Assembly: GCF_964204645.1 (NCBI RefSeq)
Contig: NC_134035.1
Location: forward strand, 2,370,001-2,434,000
Reading direction: 5' to 3'
DNA from: Tubulanus polymorphus
Lineage: Eukaryota; Nemertea; Palaeonemertea; Tubulaniformes; Tubulanidae
Length of the DNA stretch: 64,000 nt
Made by a program: the position numbers and the translations under genes. Shown here piece after piece: positions 10,525-22,348 of the stretch (the first letter of the stretch is position 1; the number at the start of each line of letters is the position of its first letter). The notes under the pieces are model-generated. The model made no database searches, had not been told where the DNA came from, and was given only the letters and a program-made list of their open reading frames with translations.

Positions 10525-11119
10525 TACTAAAATCACACCTATAAGATAACAGACAAATACACCCCGCCGCTTCCTGGATATGTTACATATGAAATGTCTC
10601 GTTAGCATTCAAGTCGATACATTACTCAATGCAACGCAATCATCCATTGATTATAACATGGATTCGGCACATTTCACTTTGAAGAGAATGTATCGAATTA
10701 AATTCCGTACCGCGGTGGCAGCAGCCGAACAATGATAAATCACTGCATTATCAATCACAATCTGTATTTGTATACGGATCGAACGTATGGAAAAGCTTTT
10801 AAACGGTCCGGGGTGAGATGGGTATGCGATTTAGAACGTGACTTGGTTATTGGACGGATTTGATTTAGAATGGTTATCGTTGCGAAAAGTTTATACTAAC
10901 ACTATCCGGCTAGCTCGTCTGAATGCCTATTACTGAATAAACAAAATAAACAATTTCAAAAAGTTGAAAACTGGATCCATCAACCATGAATTAGAATATT
11001 ATATAATATTTAGATTTTTAGGCACGTCAAATGCTTAAACAAGAAAAAGCAACTTCAAAGTTTATCGATACATTGAAAAAACTATGAAATGTGTTTAGTT
11101 ACCAAAACAACACCAAAAA

Positions 11120-11290
11120 TGCTCAAAATTTACACTCTAATGTACGTAATTGTTATTTTGAAACATCAATATCGATGACATAGTGCACATCGACTCACAC
11201 AGTACCCATTATACTAGGTATCAATATATATATATATAAACATTATTGTAACGCTTTTGACGGCGTCAAAAAAGTCAGTTACTCATATGA
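11120..11290 (+). repeat. Dispersed repeat, copy related to 52405-52560
   Basis: Shares blocks in the same order with 52405-52560: AATTGTTATTTTGAAAC, GATGACAT, TGCACAT, a C-rich stretch, TTATTGTAA and GGCGTCAAAAAAG. A short TA run lies inside. No coding potential seen. Confidence 0.55.
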
Positions 11291-11633
11291 CGACCGTGCA
11301 AGAATACATTGTCATGAATCGAAAGATAATTTCTTATCTCAGCGGGTTAGGTTTATTACGTGCGAATTCGCGCCACGCGGCGTGTATATCTTATAAGTGA
11401 ACTGATAAATGAACTGTAAGTATATATTCTAAATCATGAAATACCGGGCGCGTATTAATTATTATTATTATTAATGACTCGTTATATATACCTAACAGAG
11501 GAGTAATTGAATAACACGCTTCTAATACCGGAAATTACCTTTGTTATAGAAGAGGCTGGGTATCATTGATATGTCTACCGTGGTTTTGATGGTTTGAATG
11601 TCGTCGGTGCACTTACTGATCCTTTCTTACTCG

Positions 11634-11866
11634 TTTTTGGCCCGTGTCAACCGTTAACACGGGTGCCAAACGGATCCGACGCTGTTCGACGAGGGCCAAA
11701 TCCGACCCGACCAAAAACGTCGTACCAGGCCCGAGCCAGATTTTAGCGCGGGCCCGTGTGAATTGCGACTGGTTCCGAAAGTGACTCACTTCCATTTGTT
11801 GAAGCATTGTTTAGTATCGGGAGTGGATGGTGTGAACCATCTCCAGGCCTGGGCCAAATTTGATTC
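11634..11866. repeat. CGATCACA-family dispersed repeat, copy A
   Basis: Contains the family blocks GACCAAAAACGTCGTACCAG, GCCCGTGTGAATTGCGACT and AAAGTGACTCACTT. Other copies are at 12664, 16874, 31668, 38965, 46985 and 60690. Termini are not clear in this copy. The 64-residue minus-strand reading over it is a by-product of the repeat. Confidence 0.6.
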
Positions 11867-12117
11867 GAAATATTGTACATAATAATCTTGCGTATGTATG
11901 AATCAAATGATTGAAGTTATCATTACTATCAATATCCATGACATCTCCATTCTCTTTAACTCTCATCCTCGATGCACCTCCTTTTTCTCCCTTTCATTCC
12001 TTTTCCTCTCATCCTTCTTATATTCCGAAATCCATCCATCGAGTAACTTGCGCCGCCGATATTGATATTCCTCGCCATTTTCTACATGTATCGTACTGTG
12101 TCATCTCCTCAAGACTA

Positions 12118-12154
12118 AAAGAAGCATTCGGACGAAAACAAAAACAAAAACAAA
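12118..12154 (+). repeat. AAACAA-type simple repeat
   Basis: Several CAAAAA hexamers in tandem. Surrounding pyrimidine-rich sequence (12330-12390, CTCT-rich) keeps a 185-residue reading open at 11911-12468; that reading has no domain character and is not called a gene. Confidence 0.6.
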
Positions 12155-12663
12155 AACAAACTCAGTTAAAAAAACAAAGCAAATCATTCTGCCTGGAACA
12201 TCGCTGCTTGTGCAATTTTGATTTTCCGGCGTTTTCTACAATCCCGGATGTTTTATGCTGTTTGTCTGATTATTTACCGCTCTGCACCGTCGTTGTGGTA
12301 CGTATATCACGGCTGATTGATGCATATCGATCTCTCCTCTCTCTTTTCTCTCTCCTCTTTCCTCTCTCTGCTCTCTCTCCACTGCTCTCTGGACGAACTC
12401 TTATCTTATCCAATGGCGAGAAGCGTTTATTTCACTGCCAAATCAATCTCTCAAACTGCAGCTTTTAATCGGTGAAGATAAAATTGAAATGGAATTGAGC
12501 GGAAGCTTGTTAACCACGAAAGCTGCTTTCGTGAATTTCATCGACCTTTTCGAATTGCGTGGTAAACGTACTTGGGAAAGTTGACGAAAGTCATTTTGTT
12601 AGATTAGCCATGAACGAAATTGGAAATGAAAAGTTGCGCAGTACGATCAATAGGCCATTACAA

Positions 12664-12846
12664 GCCGCGATCACACAGAGATGATTTGTTGGCCGAAGCC
12701 AAATTAGAGAACGCGTTCACATATGTAAACCACTGACTCCATACTAAACAATGTCACTTCTGGCACCAGTTGTAATTCAAAGGCAATAAGTGGACCCATG
12801 CTAAAATTTGGCTCAAGCCTCGTACGACTTTTTTGATCAGGCCAAA
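12664..12846. repeat. CGATCACA-family dispersed repeat, copy B
   Basis: Starts GCCGCGATCACACAGAGATG, the terminal sequence of the family, and continues with diverged core blocks (AACCACTGACTCCATACTAA, CACTTCTGGCACCAGTTGTA). The same terminus occurs inverted at the right end of the copy at 46985-47413. Confidence 0.6.
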
Positions 12847-12917
12847 TGTTTTCCGGGGGATTTTTACCTGTTATCTAGCTCGAAGACTTTCCAGGAATCA
12901 TTTTTCCACGTCGTTTC

Positions 12918-13520
12918 TTAGAAAATCCCTGTAGCTATGGTGCGTTTTGAAAAAAAACAACTACCGCAGTGGCTGCGGAAATCGCGGTGCATGAGGCTTA
13001 GACTTATAGTATTCGGATCATTGGTGAAAGAAACATTCTGAGTCCGTGTTGTAACGATCATATAGAACATCTCATACTCAACGAATGAAGACCAAAATGT
13101 TTCCTTCCGACGTTTCAACTTTATGCATCTACTATTCATCTTCACAAATAACTGAATACCATATTCCTGAAGATGACTGATATAGTCGAAACATCAAATA
13201 AACTACTAGCTCTAAGAAACATTTCTGACTATCACCTTTTCTGTATTAATTCTGATCACCAGAGACAAAAACACTCCATCTAAATTATAACGATAATATA
13301 GAAAATCCCACACTGAAAAATGAAGTCAGAAATGTTCCGTCGACTAAGGTTTTATTTGATGTTTCGTATCTATCTTAATAGTCATCTTCAGGGATACGAC
13401 TGCCATTATCCTGAAGACGACTATCAGGGTCGAAGATTTGAATATTAAGCTCAATGAAACATTTCCGACTTAGTCTTTCATTCTTATAGCAATAGGGATT
13501 TTCTATCATTGTCTTCACAA
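12918..13520. repeat. Repeat cluster with CCTGAAGATGACTAT blocks
   Basis: Blocks of CCTGAAGATGACTGATATAG..CGAAAC occur in both orientations (13168, 13385 inverted, 13415), and AGAAAATCCC or its complement lies near 12920, 13300 and 13495. The same CCTGAAGATGACTATTAGGA block recurs at 14346 and 14408. It looks like overlapping or rearranged copies of one inverted-repeat element. The minus-strand ORF at 12918-13145 is inside it and not called. Confidence 0.5.
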
Positions 13521-14345
13521 CGTGGACAAAGTGTTTTTGTGGTCTATTCTGTATTAATTCACTGATTATCGCTGGTCTGATGATGATGATTGAGGCAGGG
13601 CTGTATTCATCCAGCTATCGAACGGATTAAGCGATCGTGATCCGCCCTTTTAGTCTCGCGTCGTCGAACGAATCGGAAACTAGTTAAACTACTGATAGAT
13701 CAGTGTAGTACACGCGCTCGCTTCCGAGTAGAAACGAACTAACGTTTAACGAGTGAGAGAGAGATGAGAGGATTTTGCGAAAGCATTTCTCCGTTCGAGA
13801 GTATCGGCTGATATCGAGAGAAAAAAATAACGAACGCGCTTTCTCGTTAAAGCACTGGCTTTGGCGTTCTTCGAAATATTGAAGCGGAAAATAATCGCTT
13901 GTTTACGCGAAGGAGGAGTAATTTTGACTGGTGCAATATCGAAATATAATTCTATGTGGTGTATAGTTTAATATACTGGATCCGCTTCTGCTGTTATGAG
14001 TTAGAGTTAAGAAGTTAGAGAAGAACAACGATGCCTTGTTTGGGTAAAGAACAAGTGACTTCAACTGTTTCGAATCGGGATCCACTTCCCCAGTTAGCGG
14101 ATTCAGAGTTTAAATTGAGTTTCACTTTCAATGAGGTAACTCAGACTCTTGAGTCAAATCTACTGGATAAAGATCCGCTTGAGTTAACTCTCGAGTTAAA
14201 GAATCAGTTGAATTACAACTAGTCAAATCTGAACTCTGAAACCGTTTAGTAACTGGAATTGATTTCTTCAACTCCGTAGTTGTCGATGACACTTCACTTG
14301 CTGTCAATGCGTTGGACGGGTACTGGCATATTTATCAATTCAGTA

Positions 14346-14447
14346 TTCCTGAAGATGACTATTAGGATATAGTCGAAACGTCGAATAAACTATGAGCTCA
14401 AGGAATACAGTTCCTGAAGATGACTATTAGGATATAGTCGAAAAGTT
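14346..14447 (+). repeat. Two direct copies of CCTGAAGATGACTATTAGGA block
   Basis: CCTGAAGATGACTATTAGGA followed by TATAGTCGAAA is repeated about 62 bp apart. Same family as 12918-13520. Confidence 0.7.
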
Positions 14448-15035
14448 TTGGGACTTAACATAATTTTTTCGTTGTTATAGTGGGATTTTCTAGGTGTAAT
14501 CATCAACAGCACGCATATAGGTTTTTTATCGATGTAAATTCCTCGCTGATCCCACTTACGTAAGTTGCTACTCGCGCCGTGAGAAACTATTCACGCACGC
14601 GTTTGTATACGTCCATTTATAGAATATGACAAACTCATGCTTTCGTTTAAACGCTAATTAGTAATTCCGTTAGCGGCTCGGTCGGGGAGTAATTGTGTCT
14701 TGTCATCTGTCATCGTTGTTGGTCGCACGCATGGCGTGTATTTCAGCTGAGTCGTTGAAATTGATCTCGAGTTACACAAGACATGAACTCTAAGAATAAC
14801 CATATGAAGGTCTCTGGTTCTTCTTCGCAGCCCCTGGTGGTGTATAATAACGCAGGCGGGTGTTGATATTAGATGCCACGAGGCTGTGATGTCACAACAA
14901 TGAATATATCATCAATCTGCTCGTCGAACGTTGTATCGTAAACACATCTCATCTGGTAAGCGCCGGTACGCTGCTGCTGCTGCTGCTCGAGCTCGCGGTT
15001 GGGCTGGCTTAGTCATTTATCACGTGCTCGTTGCC

Positions 15036-15306
15036 AAAGCTTTCGATATCGTTAAATAAGAAACTCGTCAAAGCTTTCGATATCGTTAAATAAGAAACTC
15101 GTCAAAGCTTTCGATATCGTTTAAAGCGAAGCTCGTCAAAGCTTTCGATATCGTTTAAAAAGAATCTCGTCAAAGCTTTCGATATCGTTTAAAACGAATC
15201 TCGTCAAAGCTTTCGATATCGTTTAAAAAGAATCTCGTCAAAGCTTTCGATATCGTTTAAAACGAATCTCGTCAAAGCTTTCGATATCATTTGAAAAGAA
15301 AAACTC
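15036..15306 (+). repeat. 34-bp tandem repeat, 8 copies
   Basis: Unit CAAAGCTTTCGATATCGTTT plus AAAAAGAATCTCGT, eight adjacent copies with few changes (a divergence gradient: the first two have GTTAAATAAGAAACTCGT). It ends about 22 bases before the ATG of a candidate first exon at 15329. Confidence 0.9.
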
Positions 15307-15328
15307 GCGTTAACGCAAGCAGTCGGTG

Positions 15329-15419
15329 ATGGATAATTTGGAGGTGTTAGAAGCGATATTAGGTAAACGCCGCCACACGGTGTCGACACTCGCCGCGAGC
15401 ACAATTCTTCAGTTTAAAG
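15329..15419 (+). CDS. Candidate alternative first exon of the ORP gene (phase 1)
   Basis: The ATG at 15329 opens MDNLEVLEAILGKRRHTVST then LAASTILQFK and one base, ending at donor GTAAAT (15420). Codons (CGC CGC, ACG GTG TCG, GCC GCG AGC) resemble the true exons here. The phase-1 end fits the exon at 25463, whose acceptor needs one preceding base, giving QFK|DIDVAGEL. It has no recognised homology, so it could be chance. If real, it would be an N-terminal variant that bypasses the two exons at 8.2-8.7 kb. Confidence 0.35.
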
Positions 15420-15539
15420 GTAAATTCAGACTTCTCCGTCAGATTTTTAAATGGGCGACATTTACAAATTATTACTCTTATTCGTTCTTTTGGCACTTTT
15501 CTTTTAAAATTTGGGACACACAGTTTGTATAAGACAGTT

Positions 15540-15610
15540 GCAGTAGTTGAGTGGTAGATATGACATTTACTGTTTGATATACGCCAGTCTCGCCAATCCA
15601 GGTTTCAGGA
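15540..15610 (+). repeat. Possible tRNA-like SINE fragment
   Basis: GTTGAGTGGTAGATATG resembles an A-box and a B-box-like block follows. Too degenerate to call a tRNA. Confidence 0.2.
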
Positions 15611-16689
15611 ATTGGCTGCGACTGTCTTGTCTAATTGGTCTTTTTCATTTTCACTTAAACTTTGTTGTATGTGTTGATACTATGGAAAATTTATTTTCTC
15701 AAATTGATAGATTATATTTTCATTGAACAAAATCATATTGAAATGAACTATGAAGGACTCGTCCAGGAGTCTCTTGGAAGAAATTGAATCTCACGGAAAC
15801 TTTTCAATTCCGTAGCCAGGTTTGAAGGAACAGTCGTTGTGTAATGATTAAGAGAAGTGGCACAGTGAAATTATGCACACTCACGGTGTATCAAACCCAG
15901 GTCTCGTACATATAGAACCATAGTCCAAGAGCTAGCCCACCTGGCAAGTGGTTATACAGCTTGCCCTATACGCCTAACAGTTGTAATCTTGTTACTTTTC
16001 ACCTTGTATTTTACTGTCGATTGATCGCTCAATGCAGCTGACATCATTTCAAAGTTGTTCTAATCCGATCAATCCGATAAGATTTTTTTTCCTAAATGAA
16101 ACATGTGGTGCTAAGCATGGTTTTAGAATTATTCGGCAGTAGTTATTGGAGATGGGGATGACGTTTCTGATGTCAAACATCTTGTTTGATTACGTGTTTC
16201 TGCGTTCGTTTACGAGAAACAAGAAACACGTTTCGAGGGATAAGTTCTGAAATGTTGGATTCCGTGCGTTTTCCTGCATCTCGTGCGTCGCGTCTAAACA
16301 TGTCGACGTCGATCTTACCAAATTCATTACGACAAATCATTTGAAGAAAGTCTGTCACAACGAGCTTTAGTCTGTCATAAGATATGTCGGGTGGATCTGT
16401 CACCGGCTAATACTCGGCGGTCGTCGTGCGATGAACGTTTTAAAAGGAGAGAGAATTCGTTGAGAAGAACATCGCCGAGAAGATACACCGTCGTCGTTTC
16501 CTCCTCCATCAATCACGACGACTCGGCCTCAGCTTATTGATCATTCACTTCACATTAATATATCTCTTATTGACTGCATACAGATGGTGCAGACTCTTCA
16601 CTAAGCGTTATTAGTCATATCTGTCATCAGTGCTGTGGCATCTCTTGAATAAGCTTTGACTTTGAACCCGATGAACACGGCGCTGATTA

Positions 16690-16850
16690 AAAGCCTTATT
16701 TCCTGATCTTAAAATAGGGATTGCCCCTTCTATTTATTTGATCGGTTGATTTGATTTGGTTTTGTTTCCTTTACAAACCCACCCCTGTAGATTACATAGA
16801 ATTTACATAGTTTTGTTTATATCGAACCCCTATTTCGGCTTAGGAAGAGA
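16690..16850 (+). repeat. Dispersed repeat related to 10313-10505 and 55610-55790
   Basis: Shares CTTAAAATAGGG, CTATTTATTTGATCGG, TTGATTTG, TTTACAAACCCACC and CGAACCCC blocks with the other two copies. Confidence 0.5.
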
Positions 16851-16873
16851 GTTATTTAAATAGTTAGAGGCCT

Positions 16874-17057
16874 AAGCCACAATCGCAATTGGGTCTGTGC
16901 TATAGACTCGAGTTAGCCGTTCAAAATGGTACCAATTTGTTCCATGTATATATTTCACCAAGTTTGGCCTGACCAAAAAAGTGGGACTAAACCAGTGTCG
17001 AATTCTAGCACAGGTTAAAAATCACTGACTCGCCTCACTTGCCACAGCATCATATCG
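16874..17057. repeat. CGATCACA-family dispersed repeat, copy C
   Basis: Left end AGCCACAATCGCAATTG, then the core GGCCTGACCAAAAAAGTGGG and CTGACTCGCCTCACTTGCC. Intronic. Confidence 0.6.
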
Positions 17058-17884
17058 ATAGCATCTTTATAGTTATAGTATCGAGTGAGTGCTTTACTAG
17101 TGAACGCGCTCTCTTATAAGGTACGAGCTCAATTTGACTGAGGGTCTGTGATGAGGTCCTGATTGAACCGGGCGGTATCGTCTCTCCGTATGATCATGTT
17201 CAATATTCCTGCCTCAAATGTCTATTCACACGACTACATCACGTATACAGGATATCATAAATACGCTATATCGATTTCGAGGTCTACATCACCTTTTTTA
17301 AAAGAGAAGTTATACATTAACGGTAGCTTTGACTTTCAGTATTTACAAAGCGAAATAGTTCAGGTGTTTTCCCTGCTGTGTGTGTCACAGCATAACTGAA
17401 ATGAACCTTGATTTTGCTCTGTTTCACCGATCGGTGTTTGTTGGATCAGCTCCTCCCTTACTGCTCGAGTCTAACCTGACATTCTATTATCCTAATCGTG
17501 CTTTTTAATTATTCACTACGGTTTATCAGGTATTGATCCAGAAAAAGTTAGAAGAAAACACTCGGATTAATTATTATTTCTAAACGTATGATTTCTATGG
17601 TGCGCCAATTGCCATGGACTGGTTACGCAGTTGCGAGTTCAGATTTAACTCAGAGTTAGTATGGAAAATAGGCCTATGTCCCTTAGTGATGTGAGACCTT
17701 TTTTTTTGTTGAAACCTTTTTGAGATTTTTTTTTATAGAAAATATGTACCCTAGTGGTATGAGACCTTTTTTTATGATTAATGAAAAGGCAGTGAGCGGC
17801 GCACGAAATTCATTAAACAAGATCAACGAATCTCGTTTGCCATCCCCCCAGACGCTCCTCGTATAGTATTCAATATATATACAG

Positions 17885-18076
17885 TGTTTTCACGAATCTT
17901 TTATGGTTTTAAATCCATTAACCGTGCGTGCGCTGAATTACGCGTCGAATTGCCGCGAAATTTCGATAATAACGACTTCAGTGACGGATCGCAGCTCACG
18001 TCGTCGTCCGGGGACGTGAAACGGATACGGAACATTTGGAAAATTGGCGACGGCAACAAAAACGGGAGGAAAAAAA
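17885..18076 (+). CDS. Candidate cassette exon in the ORP gene
   Basis: Between ATATACAG and donor GTAAGC lies a 192-base segment open in one frame: FSRIFYGFKSINRACAELRV, ELPRNFDNNDFSDGSQLTSS and SGDVKRIRNIWKIGDGNKNG. It is symmetric (phase 1 in, phase 1 out), so it could sit between the exons at 8563 and 25463 without breaking frame. Its codon choice is CpG-rich. The polypyrimidine tract is poor and no homology is recognised. The minus-strand readings over the same bases are less exon-like. Confidence 0.28.
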
Positions 18077-18262
18077 GTAAGCACAACGCGTGATACGACG
18101 ACAACGCATTTAAATAGCGAACAAAGGAAGTATAATATTTCGAAATAGAATTTATTTCTGTACGAGATGAAATGACGCACTTTATGTATGTATATTTATC
18201 CGTTAAATGAAAAAATGTCACCTATCTCTATTTGCGATGTTGAATCGTGGCTAAAAAAAAGG

Positions 18263-18700
18263 AAGCGCTTTTTGTTCAGGGGGACAGCGAAGAGTTTGTA
18301 TATATTCGTTATACTGTCACAGATCTATTTGCAAGTTTCAATCATAGCTAAGAAGGAAACTTTGTGGGTGGGGGGGGGGTGGTGATGGCTTTGGGTTAAG
18401 AGTTTCAGTATATTCCTCGTAATGTCAATGGGGGGTGGTGGCTGGAAAGAAAATATCTGTATATTCCTTGTAATTTCAACAGGGGGAGGGGGTGGCTGGA
18501 AAGAAAATATTTGCAGGGGGTAAGAGCGGGTATGAGTTTGTTTGTTATTTCTGCCTTTGAATCAGGGATGAAGAAAAATCATTTTATTTACAGTTTCTGT
18601 ATATATGGTTTTGTTATAATGTTTATTTGCCGGAGGGGGGTAAGGGGTGAACATTTCTGTATATTCCTTATAGCGTCACCGATCTATTTGCGAGTTGGAA
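18263..18700 (+). repeat. Degenerate G-rich tandem repeat
   Basis: About four diverged units containing TGTATATTCCT(T/C)GTAAT.TC, a G-run and CTGGAAAGAAAATAT. Accounts for the short ORFs seen here. Confidence 0.65.
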
Positions 18701-19456
18701 TATCGAGACAAAAAAAGTGCTTCTGATCGTGCTTCTGACCGCCGCCTAGCTTCAAAGAGGTGTTGCTATCGACAGGTAAGGTAAAGAGAAGAAGAGAGAA
18801 TATTCATCTCAGCTGTAATATCATCCGCCGTTATCGCGCGCGTGCTTTTATATTTATAGTGAAAAATGTCTGATCATCCGATCATCTCTTGCCGTACCAC
18901 AGAGGGGAAACATGTTGACACGCCTTAAATGATATTTTCATCACGACTAGTACGACAACAACGACGACATCATCGACGTTGAAATGACTAAGCACACGCC
19001 GCCGCGATCGTCGTTAAAGGGCAAGGTCGTCTGTCGTGAGCGTTCGATTTACAATTTCAGTATAATTCCGCGTCTCGTCGTTTTTTTCTTGCCATTCTGC
19101 GCGACGACTTGATCATCGTATACATAAAACTAAATGGGAAATAGAAAGTTCACCGATGCGGAAGAACCGATATTTCGTTTATACCGAACAATGCTCGTTG
19201 CATGTTTTGAAGTAAAAAGCCTCGATGTAAAGAAAAATTAGGATTTGATGTTTCTATTTTCAAAATCTGAAATTTTGAAAATGGTCCATAGAATTGAGCC
19301 AAATGGTTTACGTAAAATGCTTGGTCCATTCTACCAATTCAGAACAGATTTTTCCTGTTTGAGAATTAAGACCGTTTTAAATAACGTTATAGTGTGAACG
19401 TGGCTCGATACGAGTTCAATTCATATTCAAGATTTGAATGTCTAACCGGAATCCAG

Positions 19457-19598
19457 CCGATCTGGAGTTCAGGCGATCTGGAGTTCAGCCGATCTGGTGT
19501 TCAGCCATTCTGGAGTTCAGCCGTTCTGGAGTTCAGCCGTTCTGGAGTTCAGGCGATCTGGAGTTCAGCCGATCTGGAGTTCAGCCGATCTGGTCGTC
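19457..19598 (+). repeat. 16-bp tandem repeat, about 9 copies
   Basis: Unit CCGATCTGGAGTTCAG with variants GCGATCTGG and CCGTTCTGG. Since 16 is not a multiple of 3, the overlapping ORFs cycle through frames and are artefacts of the repeat. Confidence 0.9.
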
Positions 19599-20609
19599 TG
19601 CGCGCGATCAACACAGAGAGAGAGATAATTAATCGACGACATTACTATTCACGAAACCGCGCTGCCTGCTGCTGCTGCGGTGGTGGTTGTTGTCCCGATG
19701 GAATAGCCATCGACGTTTATCATCGTCAATGGGAAAAAAACAACTCGAATGTGTATTTCCCGGAAATGATACGTCGTGACCGACATTAACCGCGTACGCA
19801 GTCCTTGTTTACCGGCGGCGGATCCAGCGTAGGGTGAGATTTAAGGAAAGATTTCCACCCCGGCCCAGAGAACTAACGGATTGAATTTGCCACTGGCACT
19901 CCCGATATCTCGAGTCTATCTCAGGTCGACTAAGATCTGATCAGATCATCCGATCTTTACTGGTGCCCGTTTTACGTTGGGCGAGTGCGAGCTTCTGTTG
20001 AGATGTAAAATATGGATGAACAAATGTTTGCACTAAGCCAAGATGATTTTTCAGTGGTGGCTATGGTACAAACAATAGTAAAATCTTGTAGCTAAAACTA
20101 TCCTTTTTATGATTCTAAATGATCTTCAAACTCACTTGGTGTATGTGAGCAACAAAATTGTAGAAAAGGGCCCTAAATATGTCATCTTTGACCGTGGATC
20201 CACCACTGTTTATTCCTGTGACAATGTTTTATTTTGATACACAAATAATAAGAATATCAGATGAATAATAGATCGACGCGAACGTATTTATTTGCCTTTC
20301 GCAGCAGTTTCTCGTGATTAGTTGCCAATAAAAACAACATTACTGAAGTTATGATCTATGCTGTGATCTATGCCCCTTGGGCTAAGTAATGAATTTATTA
20401 ATAAAATAAAACAGATATGAAATTTATAAACAGATATGAAATTTATAAATATGACAGATACTGATTGAAATCCGCTTCTTGTTGTTTGGGTGTTGCCCTT
20501 ATATATATTATTACTGCCTATTAGCGGTTACTAAGAATTGCTGAAGATTGCAGCATTTTGTGATAGAACCTAATTATTGACTATAGTTGGGCATACATTG
20601 GTATCATTG

Positions 20610-20870
20610 CTACAGTCAGCTTTTGCTGCTGGGGAGGTAGGTGACATTGGTATAATTACTATCACCCCTCGCCTATATCTGTAACTGTGTATCAGTCATC
20701 TCTACCTGCTGAGAAGTGACATTGGTGTTGTTACCCCTAGTCAATATCTGTAGCTGTGTATCAGTCATCTCTTCCTGTAGAGAAGTGATATTGGTATTAT
20801 CACCCCTAGCCTATATCTGTAACTGTGTATCAGTCATCTCTCCCTGGGCAGATATATCATCCTGGTTTAG
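20610..20870 (+). repeat. 69-bp minisatellite, locus 1
   Basis: Units contain AGAAGTGATATTGGTATTAT, CACCCCTAGCCTATATCTGT and AACTGTGTATCAGTCATCTC. The same unit forms a second array at 61870-62150. Confidence 0.85.
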
Positions 20871-20979
20871 TGTTCAGTGTCAATGGTTGTTGGTTCTTGC
20901 CAAAGGACTTAATCAAGCAGTGTTCAGATCCATGACCTGTTCCCTCAACTGTTTTAGGAAGTGAAATTGAGTTACTTCA

Positions 20980-21590
20980 TTTCATGCTTTTCTCGATCTA
21001 GAATAATTCTTCCACGTCATAGTACTGATTCATTGTTTACCTGGGGGGTAATGTGAATGGATGACTGGCGTTTATGATATTTCCGCGGTCGCGCTGTACA
21101 TGTATTACCTCATTACTAGGTATTCTACGCCAGAGAAAGAGAAACCCTCGACGTGTTGACATAGTTGATAACGTGTCATTGCTGCTGCTTCAGCGTCGTC
21201 CCGCAGCTCTGTCGTGCGGCTCATTTCCCCCCGTTTAATTATCGCAAAAAAAGTATACTATTCCGCAGTTGTCTATCAGCGTTAGACGATATCGGTAGAT
21301 GCAATGTTTGGATAGATCTCGAGTTTTAGATGGAAACGAACCTTTTCGTAAAAATCTCGAGTAGAGGAATGCCTGCCGGTGCGATAAGTATTTTGAACGG
21401 AGAATTTTCATTTTAACTGTCCTTGAATTCTAGGAATTTCAAACACTTTTGTCAAGTTTCAGCAAACAAAATTATGATTAGTTTTCATTCACGAGCAGGC
21501 GTTAACGTAGCGATGAACTTAATTACTAGGTTTGATGATAATAAGCTTCATGGAACTGGAGCTCAGTGTTAGAGGCGCTATTTCCTTCAA
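20980..21590. other. ORP intron, nothing recognised
   Basis: No exon, RNA gene or clear repeat was identified. Confidence 0.4.
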
Positions 21591-21600
21591 ATGCTGTACC

Positions 21601-21822
21601 CTTCCCTATGGTTTTTGCCAATTTTCTATGAGTTGGTGAAAAACCCAACCTGGGAAAAGATTGTATGGGTACTTATCCTTGTTTTACTGGATAAACATTG
21701 ATATAGTGTTAACTTCCCTATGGTTTTTGCCAATTTTCTATGAGTTGGTGAAAAACCCGGCCTGGGAAAAGACTATGGGTACTTATCCTTGTTTTAGTGG
21801 ATAAACATTGATATATTTTAGG
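21601..21822 (+). repeat. Direct duplication, about 111 bp
   Basis: TTCCCTATGGTTTTTGCCAA and the following 90 bases (to AACATTGATATA) are present twice in tandem with few differences. Confidence 0.85.
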
Positions 21823-22151
21823 TATAGCGTAAAGTCCAGTACAAACATAGCCGTTAATCAGATCGCGGGAGGGACGTCTGTTCTATTCCCAACTCTCGTA
21901 TCTCATCGCACTTCTTCCTTTTAGATGTGATAAATTTTACCAACGCGGCGGCATCGACACTTTCAGAAACACCTGCAGCGCGGCCTTTCATTATCGTATA
22001 CCTCGTCAATCATGCGGTCGAGAGGGGCATTCGACTTCTCTCCCGCGAGCGGACGTGTGAAGAAATCGTTCGGTGGTGATATTTCATCGCTAGTCGCGGT
22101 GCAGCCTGCGGCGGCAGTAGAATTCTTATCGCGTGTCTGCCGTGGGCTAAA

Positions 22152-22166
22152 CCCCCCCCCCCCCCC
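22152..22166 (+). repeat. Poly-C run
   Basis: 15 consecutive C; length may vary or be mis-called. Confidence 0.9.
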
Positions 22167-22321
22167 GTATCACATTCCTTATTTAGTATAAATCGCCCGT
22201 TAGGAATATTTGACATGCCGGCCTGTCGATTTGGCTTGTAGCGCCAAGTTAGATACTACCAAACAGCTATTCGTATGCCAGGAAGGCGATATTGGGGACT
22301 TCAAATTCCAAACAGGTAGTG

Positions 22322-22348
22322 ATATATATATATATATATATATATATA
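22322..22348. repeat. TA microsatellite
   Basis: About 13 TA units. Confidence 0.9.

Noticed and set aside
11911-12468. 185-residue plus-strand ORF, the longest in the window
   Set aside because: Ser/Leu/Phe-rich reading through pyrimidine-rich low-complexity sequence and an AAACAA repeat; no domain, no splice logic, no coding-like codon use.
14031-14222. 63-residue ORF MPCLGKEQVTSTVSNRD...
   Set aside because: Lies in a repeat rich in GAGTTAACTC-type wording also found at 25.2 kb; no splice sites.
19394-19789. 131-residue ORF with repeated SGVQPIWSSADLEF-like segments
   Set aside because: Produced by the 16-bp tandem repeat; the period is not a multiple of three and the same motif appears in other frames.
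22012-22190. Plus-strand ATG reading MRSRGAFDFSPASGRVKKSF... through the poly-C
   Set aside because: Ends in a stop after the poly-C without any good donor; frame depends on an uncertain homopolymer length.
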